From Hermodice carunculata (Eukaryota > Annelida > Polychaeta > Eunicida > Amphinomidae): DNA of 64,000 nucleotides. Under the pieces are notes generated by a model. That model worked only from the letters and a program-made list of their open reading frames with translations, was not told where the DNA came from and searched no databases. Shown here one piece after another: positions 44,571-56,130 of this stretch (the stretch's first letter is position 1; every line of letters begins with the position of its first letter). The stretch lies in the NCBI GenBank assembly GCA_964020975.1, contig OZ026622.1, forward strand, positions 59,965,759 through 60,029,758, written 5' to 3'. A program made the position numbers and the translations under genes.

Positions 44571-45989
44571 GTGTTCCCAAATTAAAAAGTCGAGATTTAA
44601 GCCACAAAAATATACTTTTGTTTAATGACATCACAGACATAAAACTACAAATTTATTTCACACAATAATTAAAACACAGGACAGAATAAATGAGTATGTG
44701 TCATATTACACCCATAAATGCGTAAGAATTGGCAACTTTTTCTTTCAATGCAATTTTCTTGGAACTGTTTTTTGCTCAACCTCTGCAATTTGTATGTCGT
44801 CTCACAAACGTACCAATAGCCCTATCACATTAAAATCAACGGACATTAAAAGAAAAATATCATATCCAGGAACGGATCCCATGTTTTTTTTCCTGATAAC
44901 CCTGTCAGGACTAAATTAAAATTTCTATAACTTTTTATTTATGCAATTTCACGACTAACCATTGAATTCGATCCTGGACATAAATACATGTTTTAAATTT
45001 CTTCTGATTTCAACTGGAAAAAACCACTTCTGTGTGACTTCTGCGCGAAAAATGTGAAAATCCTACCAAGTCCGACAAAATGCTATAAAATCTCAAAAAA
45101 ATCCAATCCTGCAAAAAAACAATATGGATACAAATCTATGGATATGTAGTAATCAGAAAATATATAGGTTTAATGCACTTGTGAAAAAATTAAATGGGCA
45201 ATTGCGATCCAAAGTTGTCAGTCTCACTGCGCACTAGCTTACAGCTTCTACCTTAAAGATCTTCCACAGTTGAGGTTTCCAAGTCCCGTAATGAGCATAT
45301 TTTAAAACACTGTTACTTTTTTGCATGGCCCATTGCATTGGCAGCTGTCGCAAACCTGTATGCACAACTGGAATATGGAACTTTAAATCATGTGCCCCTT
45401 TTTGCATAATTTTTAACTTTCTGACAATTCAAGGTAAGGTGCGAGAGTTCATTACAGATTAGCGACGGGCACACCTGGCAAAAATGTGAGCCGGTTCACG
45501 ACGGATTCGAGCCAACACCTCAGCTGGCTCAGATCTTAATTGTGCGGCTTAGCTGGCTTGGGTCTTCATATGTAAATTAGAAATCAACAATGTGCACGAA
45601 GGTTGATCTAAATGCGTTCAATAAACTCGATTTAATTTCACCAAACCCTGTCCTCTGACAAGGTAAGTATATTATATTTTATGTCAAAATTATTTTGTAT
45701 TCATGCTGAAATTTTGATATTTATAAAAGCAAAAGAGGCTATACTGCTGTTTTTATCCACCACTAACAATCTCATTTAATAGATTTCGTAAAAAGTAAAC
45801 AGAACAGGGACATATTCCTCAAAATCAAGACATACCCGTTGGGGACGCCTTCAGCATCTTGCACTTTCAGGGACCTGCTGCTTTCTGTCGCTGGCTACAG
45901 CAGTCTGCCGTCCAAACGCAGCATTTGCAGCTGAGAGATTTTACTAGTACCCCTTACACTGATCTCCATTGGTCGTGAATGTGACGCCG
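44571..45989. other. Non-coding DNA, nothing recognised
   Basis: AT-rich, with no credible coding frames or identified repeats. Confidence 0.4.
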
Positions 45990-46190
45990 AAGGAGAAGGA
46001 AGTACCGCCACAGAATAGTTTATCTGATGCACTCTACTAAAATGCAGCCACCAAACCGAACAGTGTATCTGATATACCATGTATGAATACAGTCACCATG
46101 AAAAGTAGTGTATCTGATGTGCCTTATTAGAGTACTGCCACCAAACAGAGCACGGCATCTTATACGCCCTATTGGAATCTGTTATTTGCC
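45990..46190. repeat. Minisatellite, about 46-bp unit, four copies
   Basis: GCCACCAAAC(C/A)GA followed by GTATCTGAT and a TACCATG or CCCTATT-like end recurs at about 46007, 46048, 46095 and 46138, with substitutions. Confidence 0.6.
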
Positions 46191-46603
46191 AAGTTCCACA
46201 TACAAACGGATAATGAAATCTCAGTGTGTGTGTGTGATGTAAAACCTCAAAAATCACGGAAAACAAATTTAACTACGTATTCATGTGGAATTAAATAATC
46301 ACGTTATGTTACAATGTATGGGTGCAATACCAAGCCCTGGCGAATAAAATCATGGTACTATTATGCTATTGCATGGAACGTAAATTGATTAAACCTCTTA
46401 GAGCATTCTAGTGTGTAACTCTACTGACTGTGATATTTAACATTTTTACATGGACGCAAATATAAGAACGCATGCTGCTACAAATTACAAGGTTAATAAT
46501 GGTTGCACTGTACCAGTCATTAGGTAAACGACTGTAATCTCCAGATGCTTTTGTCACTTTTTCTGTTTGCTGAGATGTGTCAAAGTATTATACGCTTGGG
46601 TGG
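46191..46603. other. Spacer between two minisatellites
   Basis: No gene or further repeat identified. Confidence 0.35.
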
Positions 46604-46619
46604 GCGGCCTGTTGCTCCG

Positions 46620-47062
46620 TTGCACATAAAATGTGACACAACCATTGTGAAGTGCGATAGGCCACTGTGCAACATATTGTGACAGGGCACTGTACGATTG
46701 GGTGACAAGACACTCTACCACACAGTGTAACAGGGCACTGTGCGATATACTGTGACAAAACACGCTGCCACACAGTGTGACAGGGCACTATGCGAATAGT
46801 GTGACAGACGTTGTGACATAGTGCGACAGGGCACTGCGCGTCATAGGCCTAGTGCGACAGGGCACTGTTTGACATGGTGCGAGAGGACACTGTACGACAT
46901 AGCATGACAGGGTACTGTGCGACACAGTGTGGCAGGGCATTGTGCAACATAGTGCAACAGGGTACTGTGCGACATAGTGTGACAGGGTACTGTGCAACAT
47001 AGTGTGACAGCGCACTGTACGACATAATGTAACAGGGCACAGTGCGACAATGAGCGACACAA
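46620..47062. repeat. Minisatellite, 25-bp unit, about 17 copies
   Basis: Consensus unit is GACAGGGCACTGTGCGACAT followed by AGTGT, with substitutions. Because 25 is not a multiple of three, the minus strand stays open in all three frames and gives repetitive Cys/His/Val peptides that should not be read as genes. Confidence 0.92.
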
Positions 47063-47129
47063 ATAGTTACTCTGGAAAAAGTCTGAACGATCTTTGAATC
47101 TCATCAACGCTATTGCTGATTTTTTATTT

Positions 47130-47420
47130 CTAAGCTGTAACCTATTTTGTGATGAATGAAATATTTTTTTCTTTTCAGAACACATGGCGCTCCTGTGTAG
47201 ATAAAATGTATCAAATGTGTGTTTATTTCAAGTTCTGTGTGTAGTCTAGTTTTGTGACAAATGAAATATAATGTGTGACCTTTTTTCAGAAAACATGGCA
47301 CTCTTGTGTAGATACGATGACTGCATCATCTGTTTGTTTCTTTTTCTAGTCTATTTTTTGATAAATGAAATATGTGACTTTTTCAGCTCTCTGCACATGC
47401 TTGACTCATCTGCTAATTTC
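47130..47420. repeat. Tandem repeat, about 110-bp unit, three copies
   Basis: TTTTGTGAYRAATGAAATAT, then a TTTTTCAG-like tract, CATGGCRCTCYTGTGTAGAT and a TCAAATGTG or TCATCTG end recur at about 47145, 47255 and 47350, the last copy incomplete. The repeated TTTTCAG would look like a splice acceptor, but nothing coding follows. Confidence 0.6.
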
Positions 47421-47689
47421 TGGTACATTGAATGAAAACATTTTAAGACATTTTGGGCGGTGGTTCTCTCATCTGACAGATTACCTTAAACCCCTTAAAC
47501 TCACATTTTCAATATTAGACTTTTGTATTCAGTCACTAAATGCAAACTTTGATTCTTTTGCGGCACTTCATTATTAAATACTAAGCCAAGAATGGTTTGT
47601 CTTTAGTGCTGTATGTTTTCAAGAAACATGATTAGGGAAAACTCAGCAAATGTGTTCCGTTTTTTAATCTTAACGACTATGCTGCTATT

Positions 47690-49735
47690 TCTCTTTCAGC
47701 CACTTCCAGCTCCCACGAAGGACCACTTGTTTACCGTTATAAAGGTTTTCAATACACAATGAAAAACCAACCAAAGTCTGGGAAGGATTGTTCATTAAAG
47801 GTTTTGGAAATGGACTGCAAACAATTACACCATGTAATGTTTACATCGCACCCAGAGACTCTAATGATGCAATTGACTTTTTAGGACTTCATGCCAAGGA
47901 TTGAAAATCTTTCTAACGAGTCATCCGACAAAATTGTTGTTGATGATTTTATTTTGATCTACTTAAACGCAATACAAGACCATAATACACAGAGTATCTT
48001 GGTGTAATGTTATGTAATTGGTTTCATTAAAAAAAAGCCTTGGCAACAGGAGAAACAGGTAGAACTGCCGCTTTATTAGATCATACCTTTTGTAATTTAT
48101 CCCAATGCAAGAATACATGTAATTCAGGAATATTTTTTTATTATTTCTCAGATCATTTATCCTGCTATATTTGTGCCAACACCCGCTTGGATTGTAAGCC
48201 CCCCCCCCCCCCCCCCAACGACCAGCGACCATAACTCTTTGCAACTTTTTATGCAAATTTTAATCAGAACGATTTTATGCCAATGTTTGACCATGATTTG
48301 CAATCCAGTCCCAATAATAATTATGAAACTTTAGAAAAAGTTTTACGTGAAGGTAAAGGAAAGTACCTTCCAAAAGAATAGTGAAATTTAAAAATACCTC
48401 CTGGATCAGTGCTGGCCTCCTGAGATCCATAAAATTATTACAGTGAAAATCTTTATAGAAAATCAAACGTGCCGCACAAGATTTTATCCTGAATTTGACA
48501 CCATAAAACCCCTTACAAAGTACAATACTATATTGCAAAAAAAAAACCACCAATCTACTAAGACACCTATGGTACAAAACAGAATTTCAAAAGGTCAAAA
48601 GCGATAGTAAGAAAAATAGGATACCATTGAAACTAAACATGAACAAAAATTAAAATGATTCCCCTTCTTTCTTCATAATTAACAATGTGAAGATAACAAA
48701 TAAAGAAATAATTACAGATAGAATTAACAGTTTTTTGTTCAAACATTAGTCCTAAACTGGTGGCAAAATTTGATGCATCTAATACAGCCCCTTCTCTTTC
48801 TATTGAAATTACCATATTAAACACATATTTTCCTTCAGGTCAGTTACCTGGACAGGGATAGAAAACATTATAAAAAATTTCAAGTCCAAAACTAGAAGTA
48901 GACGTGATAACATATACATGAAACTTTTAAAGAGCCAAACTATTGCTCTTTGCACCACATACTACCATCATTAATCAGTCTTTAGCTACTGGATTTGTTC
49001 CTAACAAATTAAAAATGCTACAGTTGCACCTTTATATGAGAAAGAAAGGCAATATCCTTTTAGAAAAACTACCAGCCCATATCTCTACTTCCTGTGATAT
49101 CTATTTTGTTTAAAGTGGTTTACAATCAATTATCTATTTTACCACCCATTCTTTACGGCAGTTTTAACCAGATGCATTCCACTAAAAAAGCATCCCTTGA
49201 GTTTATTAAGAAAATTACTAAATCCCTAGATTCCGGCAAATTACCCGTCATCGTATTTTTGGACCTATCGAAGGCATTGGGTACTTTGGATCACCAAATA
49301 CTCTGCAAAAAACTGGAATATTACGGCATCACCAGAACCGCGTCACATTGGTTTCACGATTATGTTGAAAACAGATCCCAATTTGTTCAGCTTGATGAAT
49401 TCTGTTCTAAGCCACTCTTTATCAAAACTGGAGTGCACAACGATCAATGTTTGGTCCTCTCCTCTTTATCATCTATACAAATAATATTCACGTAGCATCT
49501 TCAAAATAATTTAAGTCAATTCTTTATGCTGACGATACTACTCTAATCAGTTTAGTATGCTCCTTTTCATTCACTACTGCGAACCATATTAATGCCAAGG
49601 AAACGTCAAATATTATAAACACATTTAAAAAAAGGTTGATAACTGGCAAGCAGCAAATTATCTATCATTAAACACATCGAGGACCAAATATATATTATTC
49701 CATTTTCATCAAAGAAAACTTCTTTTTATAGGCTA
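47690..49735 (+). pseudogene. LINE B, 5' part (endonuclease to palm), split by insertion
   Basis: Decayed endonuclease traces (ALLDHTFCNLS and YFSDHLSCY near 48070-48170, equivalent to the LIDHI and SDHLP blocks) are followed by reverse transcriptase: LPVIVFLDLSKALGTLDHQI (first catalytic Asp, AFD changed to ALG), LCKKLEYYGITR, and ILYADDTTLISL near 49522-49550. The reading then runs DNWQAANYLSLNTSRTKYI and stops at about 49735, exactly at an inverted-repeat end. Many stops and shifts are present. It continues at 55490. Confidence 0.78.
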
Positions 49736-49930
49736 GCGGCAAATGCTTCAAAAGTGCCCTAAAAATAGGTGCAACCCCAACCAAAGGTATAACAAAACAC
49801 AACCTATATCAAAATGTGCGCACATGTCTCCTCTTTACAGAAAAATAGGTTGTGGAGTCCTAAAAGCGTTTTTTGGTATGTTTACACGCCCGTTTCTATG
49901 GCAACCTCTATTTCTTGTGGAAAATGACTA
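49736..49930 (+). repeat. Left inverted terminal repeat
   Basis: Pairs with the reverse complement of 55300-55489. Shared blocks in order and at matching spacing: ACCCCAACC, GGTATAACAA, ACAACCTATAT, ATGTC..CTCTT, AAAATAGGTTGTGGA, AAAGCGTTTT, GCCCGTTTC and CAACCT. Confidence 0.85.
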
Positions 49931-50975
49931 CTTTTCACTAATTTTTTAATATCTGCCTTAATTTTGAAGGTAAGCACTTCAAATTTCATCAGAAGGTAGC
50001 ATTAACCTTACTCTTTCAACAGACGTGAAATTTTAAAAAAATTATTTGATTAACATTATAATTATTATAATTATATGCAAAATTTTGTCATCTATTTGGC
50101 AATATAAATACCTCTATTTGTTGATGTTGTTTGCTGCAGTTGCCAAATTACCAAAAAATGGGGGTAAATGTTATTTGATGAAGGTAATATATTTCCAGGG
50201 ATATCCTGATACCAAATTAACTGGAGTATATGAAGTGGACACCATCACATGTATGCAAATTAGGCTTCAGATGTTGGGGTTTTTGAAGCCATTCTAGAGA
50301 TGTATATCACACAGTATGTGCTGTACCGATGCAAAAAGTTACATTTCCCTGAAAAGTGCTTCAAAGCATATAGAACATAGAATCCCAACCGCCTTATCAA
50401 CATTTGTCGTTCACAGCTTAACTGAAATTTTATGGGTCCGCTACGGGGGGGGGTTATGTTAATTGTTTTGTCTGGTCTGGCTAGCTTGTGCAAAAGTGCT
50501 TTCTCCAGAACGCATTGTTGGCATTTGAGCAAATTCAGCATATATTACCGAAAAAAAAATTGAAGTGAAGACAATTTAGAAACCCTATCATTAAATCAAT
50601 GCAAATGAGGTCATCTTCAAATTAGGATTTTATAATTTATGTGTTGTGTAGAGGCACCAGAAAGCACAAATCTGGGCACATTTCTTTGACTTCCAGAGTC
50701 CATGTCGGATTCTAACTCTGCTATGTGATTGTCTCATTATCAGTGTTATTGAGAATGACTGTGCATATTGTCAAAATGTGTTGCATGATTGATAATATAC
50801 ACGTGGTGAACTGGATTATTTTCTAAAATGAAGCTTGGACCTGGTAAGAATACCCACGTTTTAATGTATTTGCAGGTTAGATAATTTGGTACCGTGAACC
50901 TAAAATCATGAACCTGGAACCGCCATCCAAGAAGCCACCCCAGCCAAGCTAAATCCCAATATCTGTTTTATGTAG

Positions 50976-51156
50976 CAAAGCTCTCAACACAGGAAAAGGG
51001 ACTGATTACAAAACTACTTTGGACAAGCTGCGATATACGCTTGCCTCCACCACGCACCGATCAGCTGCTCAACTACCGCCCACTGAGGATGCATTTGAGC
51101 AACATGTGAAAAGGGCACAATACCAAAATGCCATCTGGTGCCACAATGGCATTCAT
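50976..51156 (+). pseudogene. CXC-tail exon copy 2, first part
   Basis: After a possible acceptor (TTTTATGTAG, to about 50978) the frame reads SKALNTGKGTDYKTTLDKLR, then AQLPPTEDAFEQHVKRAQYQ and NAIWCH. The LPPTEDAF..H..RA.YQ..IW block matches LPPTASACKLHSLRTYYQ of copy 1 at 28.1 kb. The frame is then entered by the Penelope-like element at about 51157. Confidence 0.65.
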
Positions 51157-54100
51157 CAATTACATACAGCTATTAAAGCACTGTCATTTCGAGACATAAC
51201 AAAAATCAATGAATATTTGGGTCTTATTGATTCAGAACACACATTTCCGCAAGATTTTTGTGAAATTGTGTACGCTAACACAACAACTATTCGGAAACCA
51301 GATTCTAAAAAGAAAAAATTAGATCAAATTATTTTGCAGCATTCCTTTCAAACACAAAATTATTGATTCACTAAACATTCAGTCCCTTTTCAAATTGAAA
51401 TTTGTTCGTAACATGATTGCCAAGGAGTGCAAAATAAAAGACCCCCCCCCCCCAATCATTTCCTATAAATATGGCAACAATATTGGACAAAGTATCATGA
51501 ATTACAAGCAATTTCTTGCTTCAATTACTCTTGAAGATATCGCAGCGAATCAAAATTGTGTCTGTATGTCTAACAGTAAATATTCACATTTTGTTGATGC
51601 ATACCACAAACATGTATTTACAGGTAATTTGGATATCATACCAAATTCAAGTTTAAAAGAAATTATGAAAGAAGGAATAAAATTTCGGATATGTTCCAAG
51701 TTGAACATTGACAGTATTTTTCAGGATACATGTGATGCATTTGATTCCTACTGTATGAAATGGGCAAAGAAAGAAAAATAGAAATTCAGAAATTTAAAGG
51801 ACGGTTACCAAACTTGAAAAAAGTCTCTAGAAAAAGAGTTTATTGTTACAAATCCCACATTAAGAATTCCAATACGGTTAATCTAAAACAACCTGAAGTT
51901 TCAAAAGCAGTCAAAGAACTACAAGAAAGTTTTGTAGTCACTAACATAGATAAGGCAGGGAACAATCTTGGGATCATTTGCAAAAAATATTATCTGGATG
52001 TTTTGAAAAAAGAACTTGGTATAAACAATATTTCAGACATAAGAGGAAATGACGTATAAAAATTAAACAATGAATCCATTGATAATTAAACAGATACACA
52101 TAAAGATGAGATGAAAAGGAATTTTGATATCAAAATTTCTGAAGAGGACTCCTCTATTCTACTTTTGTTCTGGATATCCAAATTACATAAAAACGCTTTT
52201 AAATCTAGATTCATAGCCGGTGCTGCAAAATGTACAAGAAAACAATTATCAAAAGAAGGAACATTGTGTTTGACTGCAATTAGGAATCATTTCCGTAAAT
52301 ACTGTAATGCAATTTCTAGAAATAGTGAATTAAATTGTTTTGGAGTATTAGCAATGCTTCCGAGTTTGTATCTGAAATCAAAGATATAAAAGCAAAAAAT
52401 ATCAAATGTTTTGATTTTCCTTCACTGCACACAAATCTACCCATTGATGAAGTTAAAAGTTCACTTTCTGAATTAAAAAGCAAAACGTTTAACCATAATG
52501 GTAAACCATACATTAATATTAATTCATATACAAAGAAAGCATAACACAACAAATATTCAAAAAGTAACATTAAATCGATTACTGTTGAAACTTTGATAGA
52601 TGCTATAAAATTTCTTTTGGATAATACTTTTGTTCAATGCGGACCATTGGTTTTTCAACAAATAAAAGGCATTGCAATGGGTAGCAACTGCTCCCCTTTA
52701 CTGGCAGATTTGTATTTAACCTGGCTTGAATTTAAGTATATGGATAAACTGATGAAAAAGGACTTTCAAATGGCTACAAAATAATCAAACAACGCAAGAT
52801 ATATTGATGACATTGCTTGTGTAAATGTACAAAATTTCAGTAAAATTGCTAAAGAAATTTACCCAAAAGATATCCCTTTGGAGGGTAACAATTCAGATGG
52901 TTTCAGAGATGTGTTTTTGCACTTGGATATTCAGGTCACTAATGACAGGTTTTGTATTAAAGTCTATCACAAAATAGACGAGTTTAACTTTGAAGTAGTT
53001 AATTTTCCTTTCCCAGACAGTATTATTTCGGATACTATTGGATATAATACGTTTTTGTCACAGACTTTGAGATTTGGTCGTATTTGTTCTTAATTTCAGG
53101 ACTTTACATCTAGAACCAAATTTTTATTTGCAATAAACTTGAGTCCGGAGGATTCAAAGATGTACTTTTGATCAAATATTTCTACAAATTTTGCGGTAAA
53201 TATCTGGAGATGGTTAGAAAATTTGGCTTCAATAATTTTAGAGATTTTAGACTTGCTTTTTTTCGACTTAATTTTATCTTTTGGCATCATTCTGTTTTAA
53301 TGTTTACCTTTCAGACATTTTAGGCTAGCTTGTTTTCTCTTAGGTTAAACTCCCAGGGGCTATCGGTAGCGAGTAGCGGCCTACGACAGTCATAAGCTTG
53401 CCTAATTGTACTTGATATCTGGTTAATATTTTCATTGCATTCTCTTGACTGAAATACAAATGACTATCGGCAGCAAGCAGCGGCCTACAACAGTTACATG
53501 TTTGCTTAATTGTACTAAAAATCCTGTTCAGAAAAATTGTTTTGATAACATGTTTTTGGCATAAATGCTAATGACTTTCATTCTTTTCTGACATGCCTAA
53601 ATGCACATTTACTCAACATTAAAAAATACTCAAAAGTGACAGTATTTTTTCAGATATCACAAACCTGACACACTACGTTGCTACATTGACTCAGGTTTGG
53701 CAATGAAATAGAGCTAAATTGTTTGAGGAGTAGGTGTCTTCATGGAGTTTGTTTTACATTTCTGGTGCTGGATGTACATTGTTGCAGTCATTGTTAGGAT
53801 TTCCCTTGGTTTACACAGGTGGGCTAGCTGCAACTGTTTATTTTACAATCACTGGGACTGAATACAATGCCCCAGCTTGTTTCCACTTCAGTTAAAAACT
53901 GGCGGATGGTTTAACTAGAATAAGCTGTCCAGCTAGAAAGGGTACATATTGGTTCAGGGGTAAGTCAAATTGTTCTTAACTGAACCTGTACTACACAAAT
54001 TTGGTAATTATAGTTTATTTACCAGGTATTCTTCTTTCATAATGAAGGTCTGCATTTATAAGCAAAACTTCACGTATTTAGCTAATTCATCATTTGCCAC

Positions 54101-54428
54101 GTTCATTTTAATCATTATTATGTGGGTTGTCTTTGCTGAATATTTAGCTTGGACAAGGAGCTGCTACTCAGAGAGACATGTACGGGTAAAAGGCTCTGAA
54201 ACATGTTGAGTAGTTACTCGCCGAAGACCCTTTAATTTATTTCGGCTAATACAGCCTATGTCAAAATTTTACAGAGGAACGTGTGCAATTTGGACAATAG
54301 TACATCTATATGTATATTGGTTAGACAGGGACAGGTTAGCTTATGGAGAGTAAAGAGTTCGGACTGCGGAATAGGGTAATGACTACTAAGTAGTGGTTTT
54401 GGACAAAAAGACACCAATACAACAGTCA
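51157..54428 (+). mobile_element. Penelope-like element, broken
   Basis: The boundaries are set by the direct repeat CATTCAT at 51150-51156 and 54429-54435, and by the CXC-tail frame, which stops and restarts there in the same phase. Coding blocks in order match Penelope-like reverse transcriptases: ISYKYGNNIGQSIMNY and FTGNLDIIPNSSLKEIM (N-terminal), VVTNIDKAGNNLGIICKKYY, FWISKLHKNAFKSRFIAGAA, KGIAMGSNCSPLLADLYL, ARYIDDIACVN (catalytic aspartates) and VNFPFPDSII. A GIY-YIG endonuclease was not seen. The coding region is interrupted several times. Confidence 0.85.
53356..53518. repeat. Tandem duplication inside the Penelope-like element
   Basis: GCTATCGGTAGCGAGTAGCG with CGGCCTACGACAGT and TTGCCTAATTGTACT at 53356-53412 recurs at 53462-53518 with substitutions, a period of about 105 bp. 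It lies 3' of the reverse transcriptase. Confidence 0.75.
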
Positions 54429-54711
54429 CATTCATAACCCTAAAGTGTGGGATCCCAATGGTAACGGCTGGGAAATATCTAATGATGGCTACCTCAAGCC
54501 TTTGATGTATACCAATGAGCTAGCCCCACTGGAAGTCCGCAACCTGACTCATATGTTTTGGACCGATATTGAGTGCACTGTCGCGAGAGAGTGCCATTGC
54601 CTCCAGACAGGACTTAAATGTACAGAATTATGTGCATGCCTTGGACATGAGTGTGCAAATGACACTTTTGACACTGAAACAGACAGTGATGATGAGGAAG
54701 ATGATGATTGA
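54429..54711 (+). pseudogene. CXC-tail exon copy 2, second part
   Basis: The frame reads NPKVWDPNGNGWEISNDGYL, then LAPLEVRNLTHMFW, and a cysteine cluster (IECTVARECHCLQTGLKC, TELCACLGHECAN) followed by DTETDSDDEEDDD and TGA. The order W..G-W, APL, CxC clusters and acidic tail matches copy 1 (27662-28108). The first CxC pair of copy 1 is reduced to one cysteine here. Compared with copy 1 the acidic tail is short and unexpanded. The exon is split, so no product is expected from this copy. Confidence 0.65.
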
Positions 54712-55299
54712 ATCTTGGCGTAGAATCTCCAAACCGTGACCATCATTGATCAGCTTTCTGTATTTAGTGTGTACATGTACTTATACGGTTTTCCTTTACT
54801 AAAAGGCATCTTGAATTATAGTTTTATGCCAGAGATACATTAGTTATGTTGCAGGACTCCATGGGATGGTTCACTGTAAATTACGTGTAGGTGTGAATAC
54901 ATGGTACAAAGTACTGTCTTACTTTCTCAGTTGTATTGGCAATTGTTATGACGGTTCGCTAAGCGAAGATGACATATGATAGCCATATTAGCATATTAAT
55001 TAATATGCATATGGTATACTCATATAAACATGATAAATAAAACTTGTATGAGTACTGTTCCTAATCATTTTGCCTTTTTTTAAACAAACGAAACTATATC
55101 TTAGTAAATATAGTATGTTATCCGTCGCACAATACTTAATTTCGATGTAAATTTAATATATTTGCATAAATTAACATATGATAATTAGGCACTTTGAACA
55201 AACTCTGTATTTTGTGACTATATGAGAGCAATTAAGCACATTTTGATGTTTATTTAGCCTTTCCACAAGCAGTATCACCAAAGTTATTATTTTTAAGGA

Positions 55300-55489
55300 C
55301 AAATTTTAGTTGTCTCAGAAATGGCATAGGTTGTCATGGAAACGGGCAGAAATATATATGATAAAACGCTTTTCAGATTCCACAACCTATTTTTTCATGA
55401 AGAGGACATATATACCTATAAGAAAATATAGGTTGTAACTTGTTATACCACGGGTTGGGGTATGACCACAGAAGGGCCCTCTATGCCGC
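55300..55489 (-). repeat. Right inverted terminal repeat
   Basis: Inverted partner of 49736-49930, with the same block order read on the minus strand. Identity is perhaps two-thirds, so the element is old. Confidence 0.85.
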
Positions 55490-56130
55490 AGGTCTATTAA
55501 TTTGGAGTTAAAGATAAATAACTTCTCAATTTCAAAGACTGGCGAATTTTATTATCTATGATTAGTAGTCCAAGAAAATTTAAATTGGAAAGCTCATATC
55601 AAGAAAATAGAAAATAAAATCTCCAAAGTTATCGGAATTATCAAAAGGCTACACAAATATATCCCAACAACTGTTCCACTGTTAATTTACAACTCCCCTT
55701 TTCTGCCACATCTGAACTACTCTTTTTTCTTGGGGCTTCTCATATGATCACATATCTGTTCTACGGAAAAAGCTGTACGTCTTATTTGCTCTGAGAAATT
55801 CAATGCTCATACAGATCCACTTTTCAAAAAGCTTAATACTTTGAGAGTACAAGATATTTTTTAATTTAAAGCAATTAAGTCTTATTTCAGATATACCCAT
55901 TATCAATTACCTTCATATTTCCATACCAAGCTAGAAGTATAGAAAATTGTCCTCTTCCAAAGCCCGCCGAAAGTACTTCAGAACATTGTACTAGATATTA
56001 TATCCATTCCTCAATAAGACTTCTTCCTCACTGATAAGTTGTCTAAACATTCATCATATGACACATCAAAGTACATAAAATCTTTTTATTGCAGCAATAC
56101 CAAAATATGTGTACCGTAATAAATTGTTAT
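55490..56130 (+). pseudogene. LINE B, 3' part (thumb and C-terminus)
   Basis: The frame resumes with LELKINNFSISKTGEFYYL, then NLNWKAHIKKIENKISKVIG, IIKRLHKYIPTTVPLL and FLPHLNYSFFLG, the block after the YADD box. Later pieces (FRYTHYQLPSYF, RYYIHSSIRLLPH, INCYVCNS) match the C-terminus seen on the minus strand at 62.1-62.4 kb. It is heavily decayed. Confidence 0.78.

Larger units (their letters stand above)
49736..55489 (+). mobile_element. 5.75-kb inverted-repeat element carrying a CXC-tail gene
   Basis: The ends are about 190-bp imperfect inverted repeats (49736-49930 and 55300-55489), tip GCGGCA. Outside them LINE B stops and resumes, so this is an insertion. AGGCTA precedes and AGGTCTA follows it directly, a possible imperfect target duplication. 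Inside is a CXC-tail exon split by a Penelope-like element. Without that secondary insertion the element would be about 2.5 kb, so it is probably internally deleted. Its superfamily is not recognised. Confidence 0.75.

Noticed and set aside
46620-47062. Possible CRISPR array
   Set aside because: Units are contiguous and diverged with no unique spacers, in an animal genome.
46588-47185. Cys/His-rich minus-strand frames
   Set aside because: They come from the 25-bp minisatellite and show no protein family features.
47130-47420. Splice acceptors of small exons
   Set aside because: The repeated TTTTCAG belongs to a tandem repeat and no coding frame follows.
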